From: Pseudomonas sp. KU43P
GTDB taxonomy: Bacteria; Pseudomonadota; Gammaproteobacteria; Pseudomonadales; Pseudomonadaceae
NCBI RefSeq assembly: GCF_033095865.1
Contig: NZ_AP019365.1
Location: forward strand, 5,677,501-5,741,500
Reading direction: 5' to 3'
DNA: 64,000 nt
Positions 26,210-35,128 of the stretch are shown here, in pieces. The notes under the pieces were generated by a model. That model was not told the DNA's origin, did no database searches, and was given only the letters and a program-made list of their open reading frames with translations. The first letter of the stretch is position 1. Each line of letters opens with the position of its first letter. Both the position numbers and the translations under genes were made by a program.

Positions 26210-27700
26210 TCAGTCGAACACGATCCCTTGCGCCAGCGGCAGCTCGCGCGAGTAGTTCACGGTGTTGGTCTGGCGACGCATGTAACCTTTCCAGGCATCC
26301 GAACCCGACTCACGCCCGCCGCCGGTTTCCTTCTCGCCACCGAACGCGCCACCAATCTCGGCACCGCTGGTACCGATGTTGACGTTGGCGATGCCGCAGT
26401 CGCTGCCCGAGGCGCTCTGGAAGCGCTCCGCTTCACGAATGTCGGTGGTGAAGATGCACGAGGACAGGCCTTGCGGCACTTCGTTGTTCAAGCGCAGCGC
26501 TTCTTCGAAGTCGTCGTAGGCCAGCACGTAGAGGATCGGCGCAAAGGTTTCGTGGCGCACCACGTCGCTTTGCGCAGGCATCTCGGCAATCGCCGGCGAC
26601 ACGTAATAGGCGTTCGGGTACTGGTCGGCGAGCTGACGCTCACCACCGAATACCTGGCCACCTTCATCACGGGCCTTGGCCAGCGCGCCTTGCATGGCCT
26701 CGAACGACTGCCTGTCGATCAACGGGCCGACCAGGTTGTCCTTGCGTGGGTCGCCGATGCGCACCTTGCCGTAGGCCGCCTTGACCCGGGCAACCACTTC
26801 ATCCTTGATCGAACGGTGCACGATCAGCCGACGCAAGGTGGTGCAACGCTGGCCAGCAGTGCCCACGGCGGAGAACAGGATGCCGCGCACTGCCAGGTCG
26901 AGGTCCGCGCTCGGGGCCAGGATCATGGCGTTGTTGCCACCCAGCTCGAGGATGCTGCGACCGAAACGGGCCGCTACGCGCGGGCCTACTTCACGGCCCA
27001 TGCGGGTGCTGCCGGTGGCGCTGACCAGCGGAACGCGCGGGTCGTCGACCAGCGCTTCGCCGGCTTCACGGCCACCGATTACCAGTTGCGCGAGGCCAGC
27101 CGGAGCATCGCCAAAGGCTTTCAGGGCTTTTTCGAACAGCGCCTGGCAAGCCAGGGCGGTCAGCGGGGTCTTCTCCGATGGTTTCCACACCACCGCGTTA
27201 CCGGCCACCAGGGCCAGGGCAGTGTTCCAGGCCCAGACGGCCACCGGGAAGTTGAAGGCGCTGATCACGCCGACCACGCCCAGCGGGTGCCAGGTTTCAC
27301 GCATGTGGTGGCCAGGGCGCTCGGAGGCGATGGTCAGGCCGTACAGCTGACGCGACAGGCCGACGGCGAAGTCGCAGATGTCGATCATTTCCTGCACTTC
27401 GCCCAAGCCTTCCTGGGTGATCTTGCCGGCTTCGATCGACACCAGCTCGCCAAGGTCGGCCTTGTGTGCACGCAGCACTTCGCCGAACAGGCGTACCAGC
27501 TCGCCACGGCGCGGCGCCGGCACGCTGCGCCAGGCTTCGAAGGCGCTCTGGGCCTGATCGATGCGGGCGATGGTCTCGGCCTTGCCGAGCAGTTTCACCG
27601 AGGCGATCTGGCTGCCGTCGATCGGCGTGTGAACAGGGTAGTCGCCCTGGGTGTAAGCCGTGGCGGCAACGCCAAGGCGCTCGAGCAATCCAGCAACCAT
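26210..27700 (-). CDS. amaB: Alpha-aminoadipic semialdehyde (piperideine-6-carboxylate) dehydrogenase
   Basis: The 496-residue protein is an ALDH7-type aldehyde dehydrogenase. The general-base Glu is in LELGGNNA (about 250), the nucleophile Cys in GQRCTTLRR (about 285), and the substrate loop near IGTSGAEIGGAFGGEKETGGGRESGSD is typical of antiquitin-like enzymes. It oxidises 2-aminoadipate 6-semialdehyde to 2-aminoadipate with NAD(P). Start MVAGLLERLG has GGAG 9 bases upstream; a long in-frame extension was rejected. It precedes amaA and is divergent from a LysR gene. Confidence 0.92.
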   Translation of the reverse strand: MVAGLLERLGVAATAYTQGDYPVHTPIDGSQIASVKLLGKAETIARIDQAQSAFEAWRSVPAPRRGELVRLFGEVLRAHKADLGELVSIEAGKITQEGLGEVQEMIDICDFAVGLSRQLYGLTIASERPGHHMRETWHPLGVVGVISAFNFPVAVWAWNTALALVAGNAVVWKPSEKTPLTALACQALFEKALKAFGDAPAGLAQLVIGGREAGEALVDDPRVPLVSATGSTRMGREVGPRVAARFGRSILELGGNNAMILAPSADLDLAVRGILFSAVGTAGQRCTTLRRLIVHRSIKDEVVARVKAAYGKVRIGDPRKDNLVGPLIDRQSFEAMQGALAKARDEGGQVFGGERQLADQYPNAYYVSPAIAEMPAQSDVVRHETFAPILYVLAYDDFEEALRLNNEVPQGLSSCIFTTDIREAERFQSASGSDCGIANVNIGTSGAEIGGAFGGEKETGGGRESGSDAWKGYMRRQTNTVNYSRELPLAQGIVFD

Positions 27701-27836
27701 TTGTGCTTCTCCTACATCGGGTGATGGGGTGGAAAAATGATGTGGATCAGTATTAATCCGATCACACCGGTGCAACAAACGACCTTTATTCCGCTTATCA
27801 TTCCGCCAGGTAATGAATTGAGCCACAGAGACCGCT

Positions 27837-28727
27837 ATGTCCAAACGCCTGGTGCCCTCCATGACCGCCCTGCAGTGCTTCGAAGCTGCAGCCCGCCATC
27901 TGAGCTTTACCCGCGCCGCCGAAGAGCTGCACCTGACCCAGAGTGCGGTCAGCAAGCAGGTGGCACAGCTTGAAGACATGCTGCGTCACCACCTGTTCCT
28001 GCGCATCCGCCGGCGCCTGCAACTGACCCCAGCCGGCAGCCTGTACCTGGCCGAGGTCAACAAGATCCTCACCCAGGTCGACATGTCCAGCCGTTACGTA
28101 CTGACCTACGGCGAGCAGACCGAGATATTGAAGGTAGCCACTCAACCGAGTTTTGGCGTGCGCTGGTTGATCCCGCACCTCAAGGGCTTTGGCAAGCGCC
28201 ACCCGAACATCCACCTGGACATCCGCAACGAAATGGAGCCGTTTGCCCTGCTGCAAGGCTCGGCGGATGTGGTGTTCTTCTATGGGCAAGGCACCTGGCC
28301 GGGGGCGACCTGCGTCGAACTGTTCCGCGAACAGGTGGTGCCGGTGTGCGCGCCGGAGTTGCTGGGTGGGCGCGAATTGAAGGATGCCGGAGAACTTGCC
28401 GAACTGGTGCTGTTGCAGAGCACCTCGCGGCCCGAGGCCTGGCATGAGTGGTTCCTGGAGCTGGGCTTGCACAGCGTCAGCGCCTACCACGGGCCGCGGT
28501 TCGATACGTTCTACATGGCGTTGAGTGCGGCGCAGGCGGGGTGCGGGGTGGCGCTGGTGCCGCGTTATCTGGTGGCCAAGGAGTTGAACGAGGGGAGCCT
28601 GGTCATTCCATGGCGTCATGCGATGGACAGTGCCGGGGCGCATTACCTGGCGTATGCCGAGCATGCGGCGGAAGTGCCCAAGGTGCGGGCGCTGGTGGGG
28701 TGGATTCGAGAACAGCTTGACGCCTGA
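27837..28727 (+). CDS. LysR-family regulator of the amaBA cluster
   Basis: The 296-residue protein has a winged helix at about 1-65 (TALQCFEAAARHLSFTRAAEELHLTQSAVSKQVAQLE) and an effector domain. It belongs to the GcvA-like branch that frequently controls amino-acid genes. It is divergent from amaB with 136 bases between, and hglS lies downstream on its own strand, so it probably senses a lysine-pathway intermediate. The target assignment is from position only. Confidence 0.88.
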   Translation: MSKRLVPSMTALQCFEAAARHLSFTRAAEELHLTQSAVSKQVAQLEDMLRHHLFLRIRRRLQLTPAGSLYLAEVNKILTQVDMSSRYVLTYGEQTEILKVATQPSFGVRWLIPHLKGFGKRHPNIHLDIRNEMEPFALLQGSADVVFFYGQGTWPGATCVELFREQVVPVCAPELLGGRELKDAGELAELVLLQSTSRPEAWHEWFLELGLHSVSAYHGPRFDTFYMALSAAQAGCGVALVPRYLVAKELNEGSLVIPWRHAMDSAGAHYLAYAEHAAEVPKVRALVGWIREQLDA

Positions 28728-28728
28728 C

Positions 28729-28806
28729 CGGCCCTATCGCCGGCAAGCCGGCTCCCACAGGGTGCGACGCGCTCCTTGTGGGAGCCGGCTTGCCGGCGAT
28801 AGGGCC
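28729..28806. repeat. REP pair (inverted)
   Basis: Two full palindromes head to head after the LysR stop, before hglS. Confidence 0.9.
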
Positions 28807-28913
28807 CTGAAGGTCGATCAAAAAAGGAATGACAGGCCCACTTTTTTTCGCTTGTGGCCATAGTGCATTCCCAGCTTTCATGTAAGCGTCCGAACCCAAC
28901 CAGGAAGCTAGCG

Positions 28914-30308
28914 ATGCCCGCCCTCGATTTCGTCAGCCCCGACAGCATCCGCGCGCAGTTCTCTGCCGCCATGTCGCTCATGTACAAACAGGAAGTGCCA
29001 CTGTACGGCACGCTGCTGGAGCTGGTGAGCGAGATCAACCAGCAGGTCATGGCCCAGCAGCCCGCAGTGGCCGAGGCGCTGCGCTGGACCGGCGAAATCG
29101 AGCGCCTCGACCAGGAGCGTCATGGCGCCATCCGCGTCGGCACTGCCGAGGAGCTGGCCACCATTGCCCGCCTGTTCGCAGTCATGGGCATGCAGCCGGT
29201 CGGCTACTACGACCTCAGCTCCGCTGGCGTGCCGGTGCACTCCACCGCGTTTCGCGCGGTGCACGAACAATCGCTGCATGCCAGCCCGTTCCGCGTGTTC
29301 ACCTCGCTGCTACGCCTGGAGCTGATCGACAACCCGCAACTGCGCGACTTGGCGCAAGGCATCCTGGCCAAGCGCAAGATCTTCACCCCCCGCGCCCTTG
29401 ACCTGATTGCCCAGCACAAACGTGACGGTGGCTTGAATGCCACGGATGCCGCGGCTTTCGTACAAGAAGCCTTGCACACCTTCCGCTGGCACCACGACGC
29501 CACCGTCACGGCCGAGCAGTACCAGCAGCTGCACGACCAGCACCGCCTGATCGCCGATGTGGTGGCCTTCAAAGGCCCGCACATCAACCACCTGACGCCA
29601 CGCACCCTGGATATCGACGCGATCCAGTTGGGCATGCCGGCCAAGGGCATCCCACCCAAGGCGGTGGTCGAAGGCCCGCCCACCCGCCGGCACCCGATCC
29701 TGTTGCGCCAGACCAGCTTCAAGGCGCTGCAGGAGAAGGTTGCCTTCATCGACCAGAAAAGCAGCGAAGGCAGCCACACCGCCCGCTTCGGCGAGATCGA
29801 GCAGCGTGGCGCTGCACTGACGCCGAAAGGCCGCCAGCTGTATGACCGCCTGCTCGATGCTACCCGTGCGGCACTGGGTGGCGTGCCTGCCGAGGCCAAT
29901 GCCGAGCGCTACATGGCGCTGCTGCAGGAACACTTTGCCGAGTTCCCGGATGACCTGGCGCAAATGCGCGAGCAAGGCCTGGCCTACTTCCGCTACTTCG
30001 CCACCGAAAAGGGGCTGGCTGCGCGCGAGCAGAAAAGCCGCCCGACTGACCTGGCGGGGTTGATCGAAGCAGGTCATGTGCATTTCGAGGCATTGGTCTA
30101 TGAAGACTTCCTGCCGGTGAGCGCGGCGGGCATCTTCCAGTCCAACCTGGGCGACGAGGCCCAGGTCGAATATGGCAGCAACGCCAACCGAGACGCGTTC
30201 GAGGCGGCCCTGGGGCTGCAGGTGCAGGATGAGCTGGCGTTGTATGCGCAGAGCGAGCGGCGCTCGTTGCAGGCCTGTGCGCAGGCGTTGGGTCTGAAGT
30301 TGGCGTAG
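28914..30308 (+). CDS. hglS: 2-oxoadipate dioxygenase/decarboxylase HglS (DUF1338)
   Basis: A 464-residue DUF1338 protein. HglS of P. putida converts 2-oxoadipate to D-2-hydroxyglutarate with oxygen and Fe(II). The residues published for that enzyme occur here at the same numbers: metal ligands His70, His226 and Glu294, and substrate-binding Arg74. Length is also right. It completes lysine degradation downstream of AmaA and AmaB after a transamination encoded elsewhere. AGGAAG precedes the ATG. Separated from the LysR gene by a REP pair, so it probably has its own promoter. Confidence 0.95.
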   Translation: MPALDFVSPDSIRAQFSAAMSLMYKQEVPLYGTLLELVSEINQQVMAQQPAVAEALRWTGEIERLDQERHGAIRVGTAEELATIARLFAVMGMQPVGYYDLSSAGVPVHSTAFRAVHEQSLHASPFRVFTSLLRLELIDNPQLRDLAQGILAKRKIFTPRALDLIAQHKRDGGLNATDAAAFVQEALHTFRWHHDATVTAEQYQQLHDQHRLIADVVAFKGPHINHLTPRTLDIDAIQLGMPAKGIPPKAVVEGPPTRRHPILLRQTSFKALQEKVAFIDQKSSEGSHTARFGEIEQRGAALTPKGRQLYDRLLDATRAALGGVPAEANAERYMALLQEHFAEFPDDLAQMREQGLAYFRYFATEKGLAAREQKSRPTDLAGLIEAGHVHFEALVYEDFLPVSAAGIFQSNLGDEAQVEYGSNANRDAFEAALGLQVQDELALYAQSERRSLQACAQALGLKLA

Positions 30309-30335
30309 GGCTCAGGAGGGTTGGGGCCACTTCGC

Positions 30336-30378
30336 GCCCCATTCGCTGGCAAGCCAGCTCCCACAGTGGGAGCCGGCA
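30336..30378. repeat. REP element with truncated partner
   Basis: One palindrome of the CGCTGGCAAGCCAGC variant followed directly by the first third of an inverted partner (GTGGGAGCCGGCA), which breaks off. Confidence 0.8.
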
Positions 30379-30395
30379 CAGGCGACCTCTCTCAT

Positions 30396-32297
30396 CTAGA
30401 CCCGAAACCGATCCACTTCCTGCCGCAGTTGCGCCGCCAACCCTTCCAGCTCACGAGCCGTAAAGGCCAGCTCATTGGCCACATCCCGCTGCTCGCTGTT
30501 GGCCTGCGCAATGCTCTGCAAATTGCGGCTAAGCACCGTCGCCGTGCTGCTTTGCTCCTGGGTCGCGGTACTGATCACGGCAAACTGCTCGCCCGCCGCG
30601 CGGCTCTGTTCATCGATGCGCGCCAGCGCCTCGGCCACCTTGTCATTGCGCCCCAGCCCTTCTTGCATCAGCTGGTTTCCTTGCTCCAGGGTGCTGATGG
30701 CGTGGCCGGTCTGCTGCTGGATACTGGCGATCATCACGGAAATCTCGTCGGTCGCCTGGCGCGTACGCGCCGCCAGCCCCCGCACCTCGTCAGCCACCAC
30801 GGCAAACCCTCGCCCCTGCTCGCCCGCTCGCGCAGCCTCGATGGCCGCATTGAGCGCCAGCAGGTTGGTCTGCTCGGCAATCGCGGTAATCACCCCGACG
30901 ATCCCGCCGATTTCCTGCGAGCGTGCACCCAAGGTGTCCATCACCGTCGCAGTGCCGCCCAGGGCTTCAGCGATCTGGCGCAACGAACTCGACGCCTCAT
31001 CCATGGCGCTACGACCGATCCGCGTCTGCTGGGCGTTGTCACGTGCCATGCGTTCGGTGCCGGCCATGTTGTCGGCAATGTTCATCGACGTGGCGCTGAA
31101 CTCTTCCACCGCGCCGGCCATGCTGGTGATCTCGCCGGACTGCTGCTCCATGCCCTCACAGGCGCCAGCCGACAAACCAGCCAGGGAACGGGCGCGGCCA
31201 CTGACCTGTTCGGAAGCTGTGCGGATGTGCTCGACCATGGTCGCCAGCGCTTCGCCCATCGTGTTGAAGCTGCGCGCCAGTTGGCCAATTTCGTCATGGC
31301 TGGCAATTGCCAGGCGCGCATTCAGGTCACCGGCACCCAGTGCCTCGGCCTGACGCACCAGGTCGTCCAGCGGGCGCAATTTGCGGCGCAGCAGCCAGAG
31401 CGTGGCGGCCACGGCCAGCAGCATGGCCAGCAAGCTGCCAACGGCCAGGCGCAGGCCGACACTCCAGGTCACCTCACGGATTTCCGCCAACGGCATGCTG
31501 GCCACCACCGTCCACGGGCCTTCCGCAAACGGCGCAGTAGCGCTGAACAGAGGCTGATCGGCATTGGCTGGTGCCACCAGCCATTGGCCCTGTTCGTCGC
31601 GCAGGGCCAACGAGCCGGTGGCGCCGAGGCGCAGGCGCTTGAGGTTGGCGAACTGGGCATTCTGCGCGTCGGTGTAGTCGAAGCCGACGAACAACACGGC
31701 GATCACCCGGCCATTGCCATCGCTGACTGGCACATAGCGGGTCATGTAGTTGCGCTCGAACAGCAGCGCTCGGCCGACGTAGGTCTGCCCGGCCATCAGC
31801 TTGGCGTAGGCCGGGTGCTGGCGGTCGAGTTGGGTACCGATGGCGCGGCTGCCGTCCTGCTTCTTCAGGTTGGTGCTGACGCGCACGAAGTCATCGCCAC
31901 TGCGTACGAACAAGGTCGCAACCCCGGCGGTCATCTGCTGGAATTCGTCGACCATCTGAAAGTCGTTGTTCAGCAGGTGATCGCCCTGGTACAGCGCCGG
32001 GGTGGCCTGCCCGGCCACCTGCACGGTCTCGCCGGCATGCAGCGCCAGGCCCGAAGCAAAACGGCGCTCGAACAGCCCGCTCAGGCGCTGGGTATTGTCC
32101 TTGAGCGATCCGTGGAAGCTGTCGAGCTGGTCGGCCAACAGCCGTGCTTCGCTGGCCAGATGAGCCTGACGGGTGGCGAGGTTGGCATCGTCCAGCGAAC
32201 GCAGGGCGAACAAGGTACTGCCGGTGATCACCAACGCCAGCACGATGGCGAGGGCGATACCGAGCTGCGAAGCGATTCGGGCACGCGGTTGAGACAT
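30396..32297 (-). CDS. Methyl-accepting chemotaxis protein with Cache sensor
   Basis: The 633-residue protein has membrane helix 1 (about 11-30), a periplasmic Cache_3/Cache_2 sensor (about 31-280, ending in a [21 protein letters not shown] strand segment), membrane helix 2 (about 287-306) and HAMP (about 307-360). The signalling hairpin tip is at about 455-500 ([31 protein letters not shown]). It signals to CheA-CheW. The ligand is unknown; Cache domains often bind amino or organic acids. AGGAG precedes the ATG. No CheB/CheR pentapeptide is seen at the C-terminus. Single gene. Confidence 0.93.
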   Translation of the reverse strand: MSQPRARIASQLGIALAIVLALVITGSTLFALRSLDDANLATRQAHLASEARLLADQLDSFHGSLKDNTQRLSGLFERRFASGLALHAGETVQVAGQATPALYQGDHLLNNDFQMVDEFQQMTAGVATLFVRSGDDFVRVSTNLKKQDGSRAIGTQLDRQHPAYAKLMAGQTYVGRALLFERNYMTRYVPVSDGNGRVIAVLFVGFDYTDAQNAQFANLKRLRLGATGSLALRDEQGQWLVAPANADQPLFSATAPFAEGPWTVVASMPLAEIREVTWSVGLRLAVGSLLAMLLAVAATLWLLRRKLRPLDDLVRQAEALGAGDLNARLAIASHDEIGQLARSFNTMGEALATMVEHIRTASEQVSGRARSLAGLSAGACEGMEQQSGEITSMAGAVEEFSATSMNIADNMAGTERMARDNAQQTRIGRSAMDEASSSLRQIAEALGGTATVMDTLGARSQEIGGIVGVITAIAEQTNLLALNAAIEAARAGEQGRGFAVVADEVRGLAARTRQATDEISVMIASIQQQTGHAISTLEQGNQLMQEGLGRNDKVAEALARIDEQSRAAGEQFAVISTATQEQSSTATVLSRNLQSIAQANSEQRDVANELAFTARELEGLAAQLRQEVDRFRV

Positions 32298-32462
32298 GGG
32301 AAGCTCCTGGCAAGAGGCCGGGATCATCCTGATCACGCTGACCGCCCGCTTGATCTTGACGGGAAATCGCGCCCTCTTCCGGGACGCTGGTGCCAGTCAA
32401 TCGGCGTCGCGGCGGAATACTTGAGTGTCGGACCGGGGTATTCGCAAACGTTTTCTTTGCCT

Positions 32463-32553
32463 GCACTGGCCCTATCGCCGGCAAGCCGGCTCCCACAGGG
32501 ATGGACTGCGCCGTACCTGTGGGAGCCGGCTTGCCGGCGATAGGGCCAGTGCA
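32463..32553. repeat. REP pair (inverted)
   Basis: Two palindromes with matching outer flanks (CACTGGCCCTA and TAGGGCCAGTG), making an extended cruciform. Confidence 0.92.
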
Positions 32554-32558
32554 GGTGA

Positions 32559-33485
32559 TCAAAGGGCTGGCAGTATCTGCACATCCGGCAGGTTCATCGC
32601 CGCCGCCTCTTCCTGCAGAAACGCACTCAACCGCCGCAACCGCTCGCCCCCTGGCCGAGTGCGCGGCCACACCAGGTAGTAATCCATGCCGCTGGGCACC
32701 GCGGTCGGCCACGGCAGGCTCAAGCGCCCTTGCGCCACGTCCTCGGCCACCATCAGCAGGTCGCCCATGGAAATGCCGTAGCCACGGGCTGCGGCAATCA
32801 TGCCCAGCTCCAGGGTGTCGAACACCTGGCCGCCCTTGAGCGACACCTTGTCGGCCAGGCCCATGCGCTCCAGCCATTCGCGCCAGTCACGTTTGTCTGG
32901 CGTCGGGTGCAACAGTTCGATGCCGGCCAGCCGGCGTACATCCAACGGGCCTTCCTCAAGCAGGTCCGGTGCGCCCACCGGGATCAGCAGCTCGGCGAAC
33001 AACCGGCGCACCTCCCAGTCCGGCGGAAACACCCCGTCGCTGAGCAGCACCGCGCAATCGAAGGGCTCCTGGTTGAAGTCGACATGGTCGACGTCCATCC
33101 AGGCACTGGTCAGCTGCACTTCATTGCCCGGCTGCAGGTGTCGGAAATGGCTCAACCGCGCCAGCAGCCAACGCATGGTCAGAGTAGAAGGCGCCTTCAT
33201 GCGCAACATGTCATCTTCACCGCGCAAGGTATCGCAGGCGCGCTCCAGCGCGGCGAAGCCTTCGCGCACACCCGGCAACAACACCCGGGCAGCCTCGGTC
33301 AGTTGCAGACTGCGCCCGCTGCGGATGAACAGACGGCAGGCGAAATGATCTTCAAGGGTGCGGATATGTCGGCTGACCGCGCTTTGGGTAATCGATAGCT
33401 CCTCGCCGGCACGGGTGAACGAGCTCAGCCGGGCGGCGGCCTCGAATGCGCGCAGCGCATAGAGAGGAGGTAGCTGACGGGACAT
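32559..33485 (-). CDS. LysR-family (GcvA-like) regulator
   Basis: A 308-residue protein beginning MSRQLPPLYALRAFEAAARLSSFTRAGEELSITQSAVSRHIRTLE, the GcvA-like winged helix, with the substrate domain from about 92. It is divergent from a MATE pump gene with 155 bases between, and the 3-prime end abuts a REP pair. A role in controlling the pump is possible from position, but GcvA-like proteins more often control amino-acid genes. An in-frame extension upstream of the chosen ATG does not fit the family. Confidence 0.88.
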   Translation of the reverse strand: MSRQLPPLYALRAFEAAARLSSFTRAGEELSITQSAVSRHIRTLEDHFACRLFIRSGRSLQLTEAARVLLPGVREGFAALERACDTLRGEDDMLRMKAPSTLTMRWLLARLSHFRHLQPGNEVQLTSAWMDVDHVDFNQEPFDCAVLLSDGVFPPDWEVRRLFAELLIPVGAPDLLEEGPLDVRRLAGIELLHPTPDKRDWREWLERMGLADKVSLKGGQVFDTLELGMIAAARGYGISMGDLLMVAEDVAQGRLSLPWPTAVPSGMDYYLVWPRTRPGGERLRRLSAFLQEEAAAMNLPDVQILPAL

Positions 33486-33640
33486 GGGGTACCTGGTATT
33501 CGGGGTCAAGAGAGGAAAAGTCGGAATCATATATGCATGAGTCCAACTCATGCCAACCATCGCTATTATCCTTTTGTGCAAAGTTGACCAAAGCCTCAGA
33601 ATCCACCCTCGCTCACCGAGTCAGTCACAAGGACACCCCC

Positions 33641-35029
33641 ATGCACGTCGCGCCCACCACAGAACTCAAGGCTTTGCTGCGCCTGGCCGGGCCGCTGATC
33701 GCCTCGCAGTTGGCGCACATGTTGATGGTGCTCACCGACACCCTGATGATGGCGCGCATCAGCCCCCAGGCCCTGGCCGGCGGTGGCCTTGGCGCGGCTG
33801 GCTATTCCTTCGTATCGATCTTCTGCCTCGGCGTGATCGCGGCAGTCGGTACGCTGGTGGCGATCCGCAAGGGCGCCAATGACATCGAAGGTGCCACCCG
33901 TCTGGCGCAGAATGGCCTGTGGCTGGCTTGGGCTCTGGCCCTGGTGGCTGCACTGGTGCTCTGGAACCTGGAGCCGGTGTTGCTGCTGTTCGGCCAACAG
34001 CCGGAAAACGTTGCCTCCGCGGCTGAATTCCTTACCTTGCTGCCGCTGGCCCTGCCTGGCTACCTCACCTTCATGGCCCTGCGCGGCTTCACCAGTGCAC
34101 TGGGCCGCTCGACGCCGGTGATGGTCATCAGCCTGGTGGGCACGGTGCTCAACTACCTGTTCAACGTCGCCCTCATCGAGGGCATGTTCGGCCTGCCCAA
34201 GCTCGGGCTCATGGGCATCGGCATGGTCACCGCCGTGGTGTCGATGGGCATGGCCATCGCCCTGGCGCTGTATATCCGCTGGCACTCGGCCTATGACGCC
34301 TACCCGCTGCGCAAGGGCCTGTCGCGCCCTTCCCTGCCGGCCTTGCGCGAGCTGTGGCGCCTGGGCCTGCCGATTGGCGGCACCTATATGGTGGAGGTCG
34401 GCCTGTTTGCCTTTGCCGCGCTGTGCATGGGTGTGCTCGGCAGCACCGAGCTGGGGGCCCACCAGATCGCCCTGCAGATCGTTTCCACCGCATTCATGGT
34501 GCCGACTGGCCTGTCGTATGCGGTGACCATGCGCGTGGGCCTGTACTTCGGCGCCGGCAACCTGCTGGCTGCGCGCAGTGCCGGGCGGGTGGGGATTGGC
34601 TTCGGCGCGAGCATCATGTTCGCCTTTGCCGCGCTTTTCTGGCTGCTACCGGAACAGCTGGTGGGGTTGTTCATCGACCGCCACGACCCGGCGTTCGCGG
34701 CGATCTTCCAACTGGCAGTGCAGTTGTTGATGGTGGCGGCCTGGTTCGAGCTGTTCGATGGCGTGCAAACCATTGCCATGGGCTCGATCCGCGGGCTGAA
34801 GGATGCCAAGACCACCTTCCTGATCGGGTTGTGCTGCTACTGGCTGGTCGGGGCGCCGAGTGCCTGGTTGCTCACCTTCACCCTGGGTGGTGGCGCGGTC
34901 GGCGTGTGGTGGGGGCTGGCGCTGGGCCTGGCCTGTGCCTCGGTGGCACTGACCCTGGGCTTTGAGTGGCGGATGAAGCGGATGCTGGGGAAGACCAAGA
35001 CTGGCGGGGAGGCTGCTGTCTCGGCATGA
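33641..35029 (+). CDS. MATE family multidrug efflux transporter (NorM/PmpM-like)
   Basis: A 462-residue inner-membrane protein with 12 hydrophobic segments and the internal MATE duplication: GPLIASQLAHMLMVLTDTLMMARI in the first half and GLPIGGTYMVEVGLFAFAALCMGVLGSTELGAHQIALQI in the second. NorM-type pumps export cationic dyes and fluoroquinolones using sodium or proton gradients. The start has AAGGA 9 bases upstream and matches the family N-terminus; an upstream extension of 65 codons overlaps the promoter space. Monocistronic, ending before a REP pair. Confidence 0.93.
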   Translation: MHVAPTTELKALLRLAGPLIASQLAHMLMVLTDTLMMARISPQALAGGGLGAAGYSFVSIFCLGVIAAVGTLVAIRKGANDIEGATRLAQNGLWLAWALALVAALVLWNLEPVLLLFGQQPENVASAAEFLTLLPLALPGYLTFMALRGFTSALGRSTPVMVISLVGTVLNYLFNVALIEGMFGLPKLGLMGIGMVTAVVSMGMAIALALYIRWHSAYDAYPLRKGLSRPSLPALRELWRLGLPIGGTYMVEVGLFAFAALCMGVLGSTELGAHQIALQIVSTAFMVPTGLSYAVTMRVGLYFGAGNLLAARSAGRVGIGFGASIMFAFAALFWLLPEQLVGLFIDRHDPAFAAIFQLAVQLLMVAAWFELFDGVQTIAMGSIRGLKDAKTTFLIGLCCYWLVGAPSAWLLTFTLGGGAVGVWWGLALGLACASVALTLGFEWRMKRMLGKTKTGGEAAVSA

Positions 35030-35035
35030 CTTGAA

Positions 35036-35128
35036 GGCCTCATCGCCGGCAAGCCGGCTCCCACAGGTACAGCATGGCCCTTGAGGGCAGCGCAGAGCCT
35101 GTGGGAGCCAGGTTGCCGGCGATTGCGG
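35036..35128. repeat. REP pair (inverted, one arm diverged)
   Basis: First palindrome intact; second reads GGGAGCCAGGTTGCCGGCGATTG with one mismatch in the stem. Lies between convergent genes. Confidence 0.88.
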
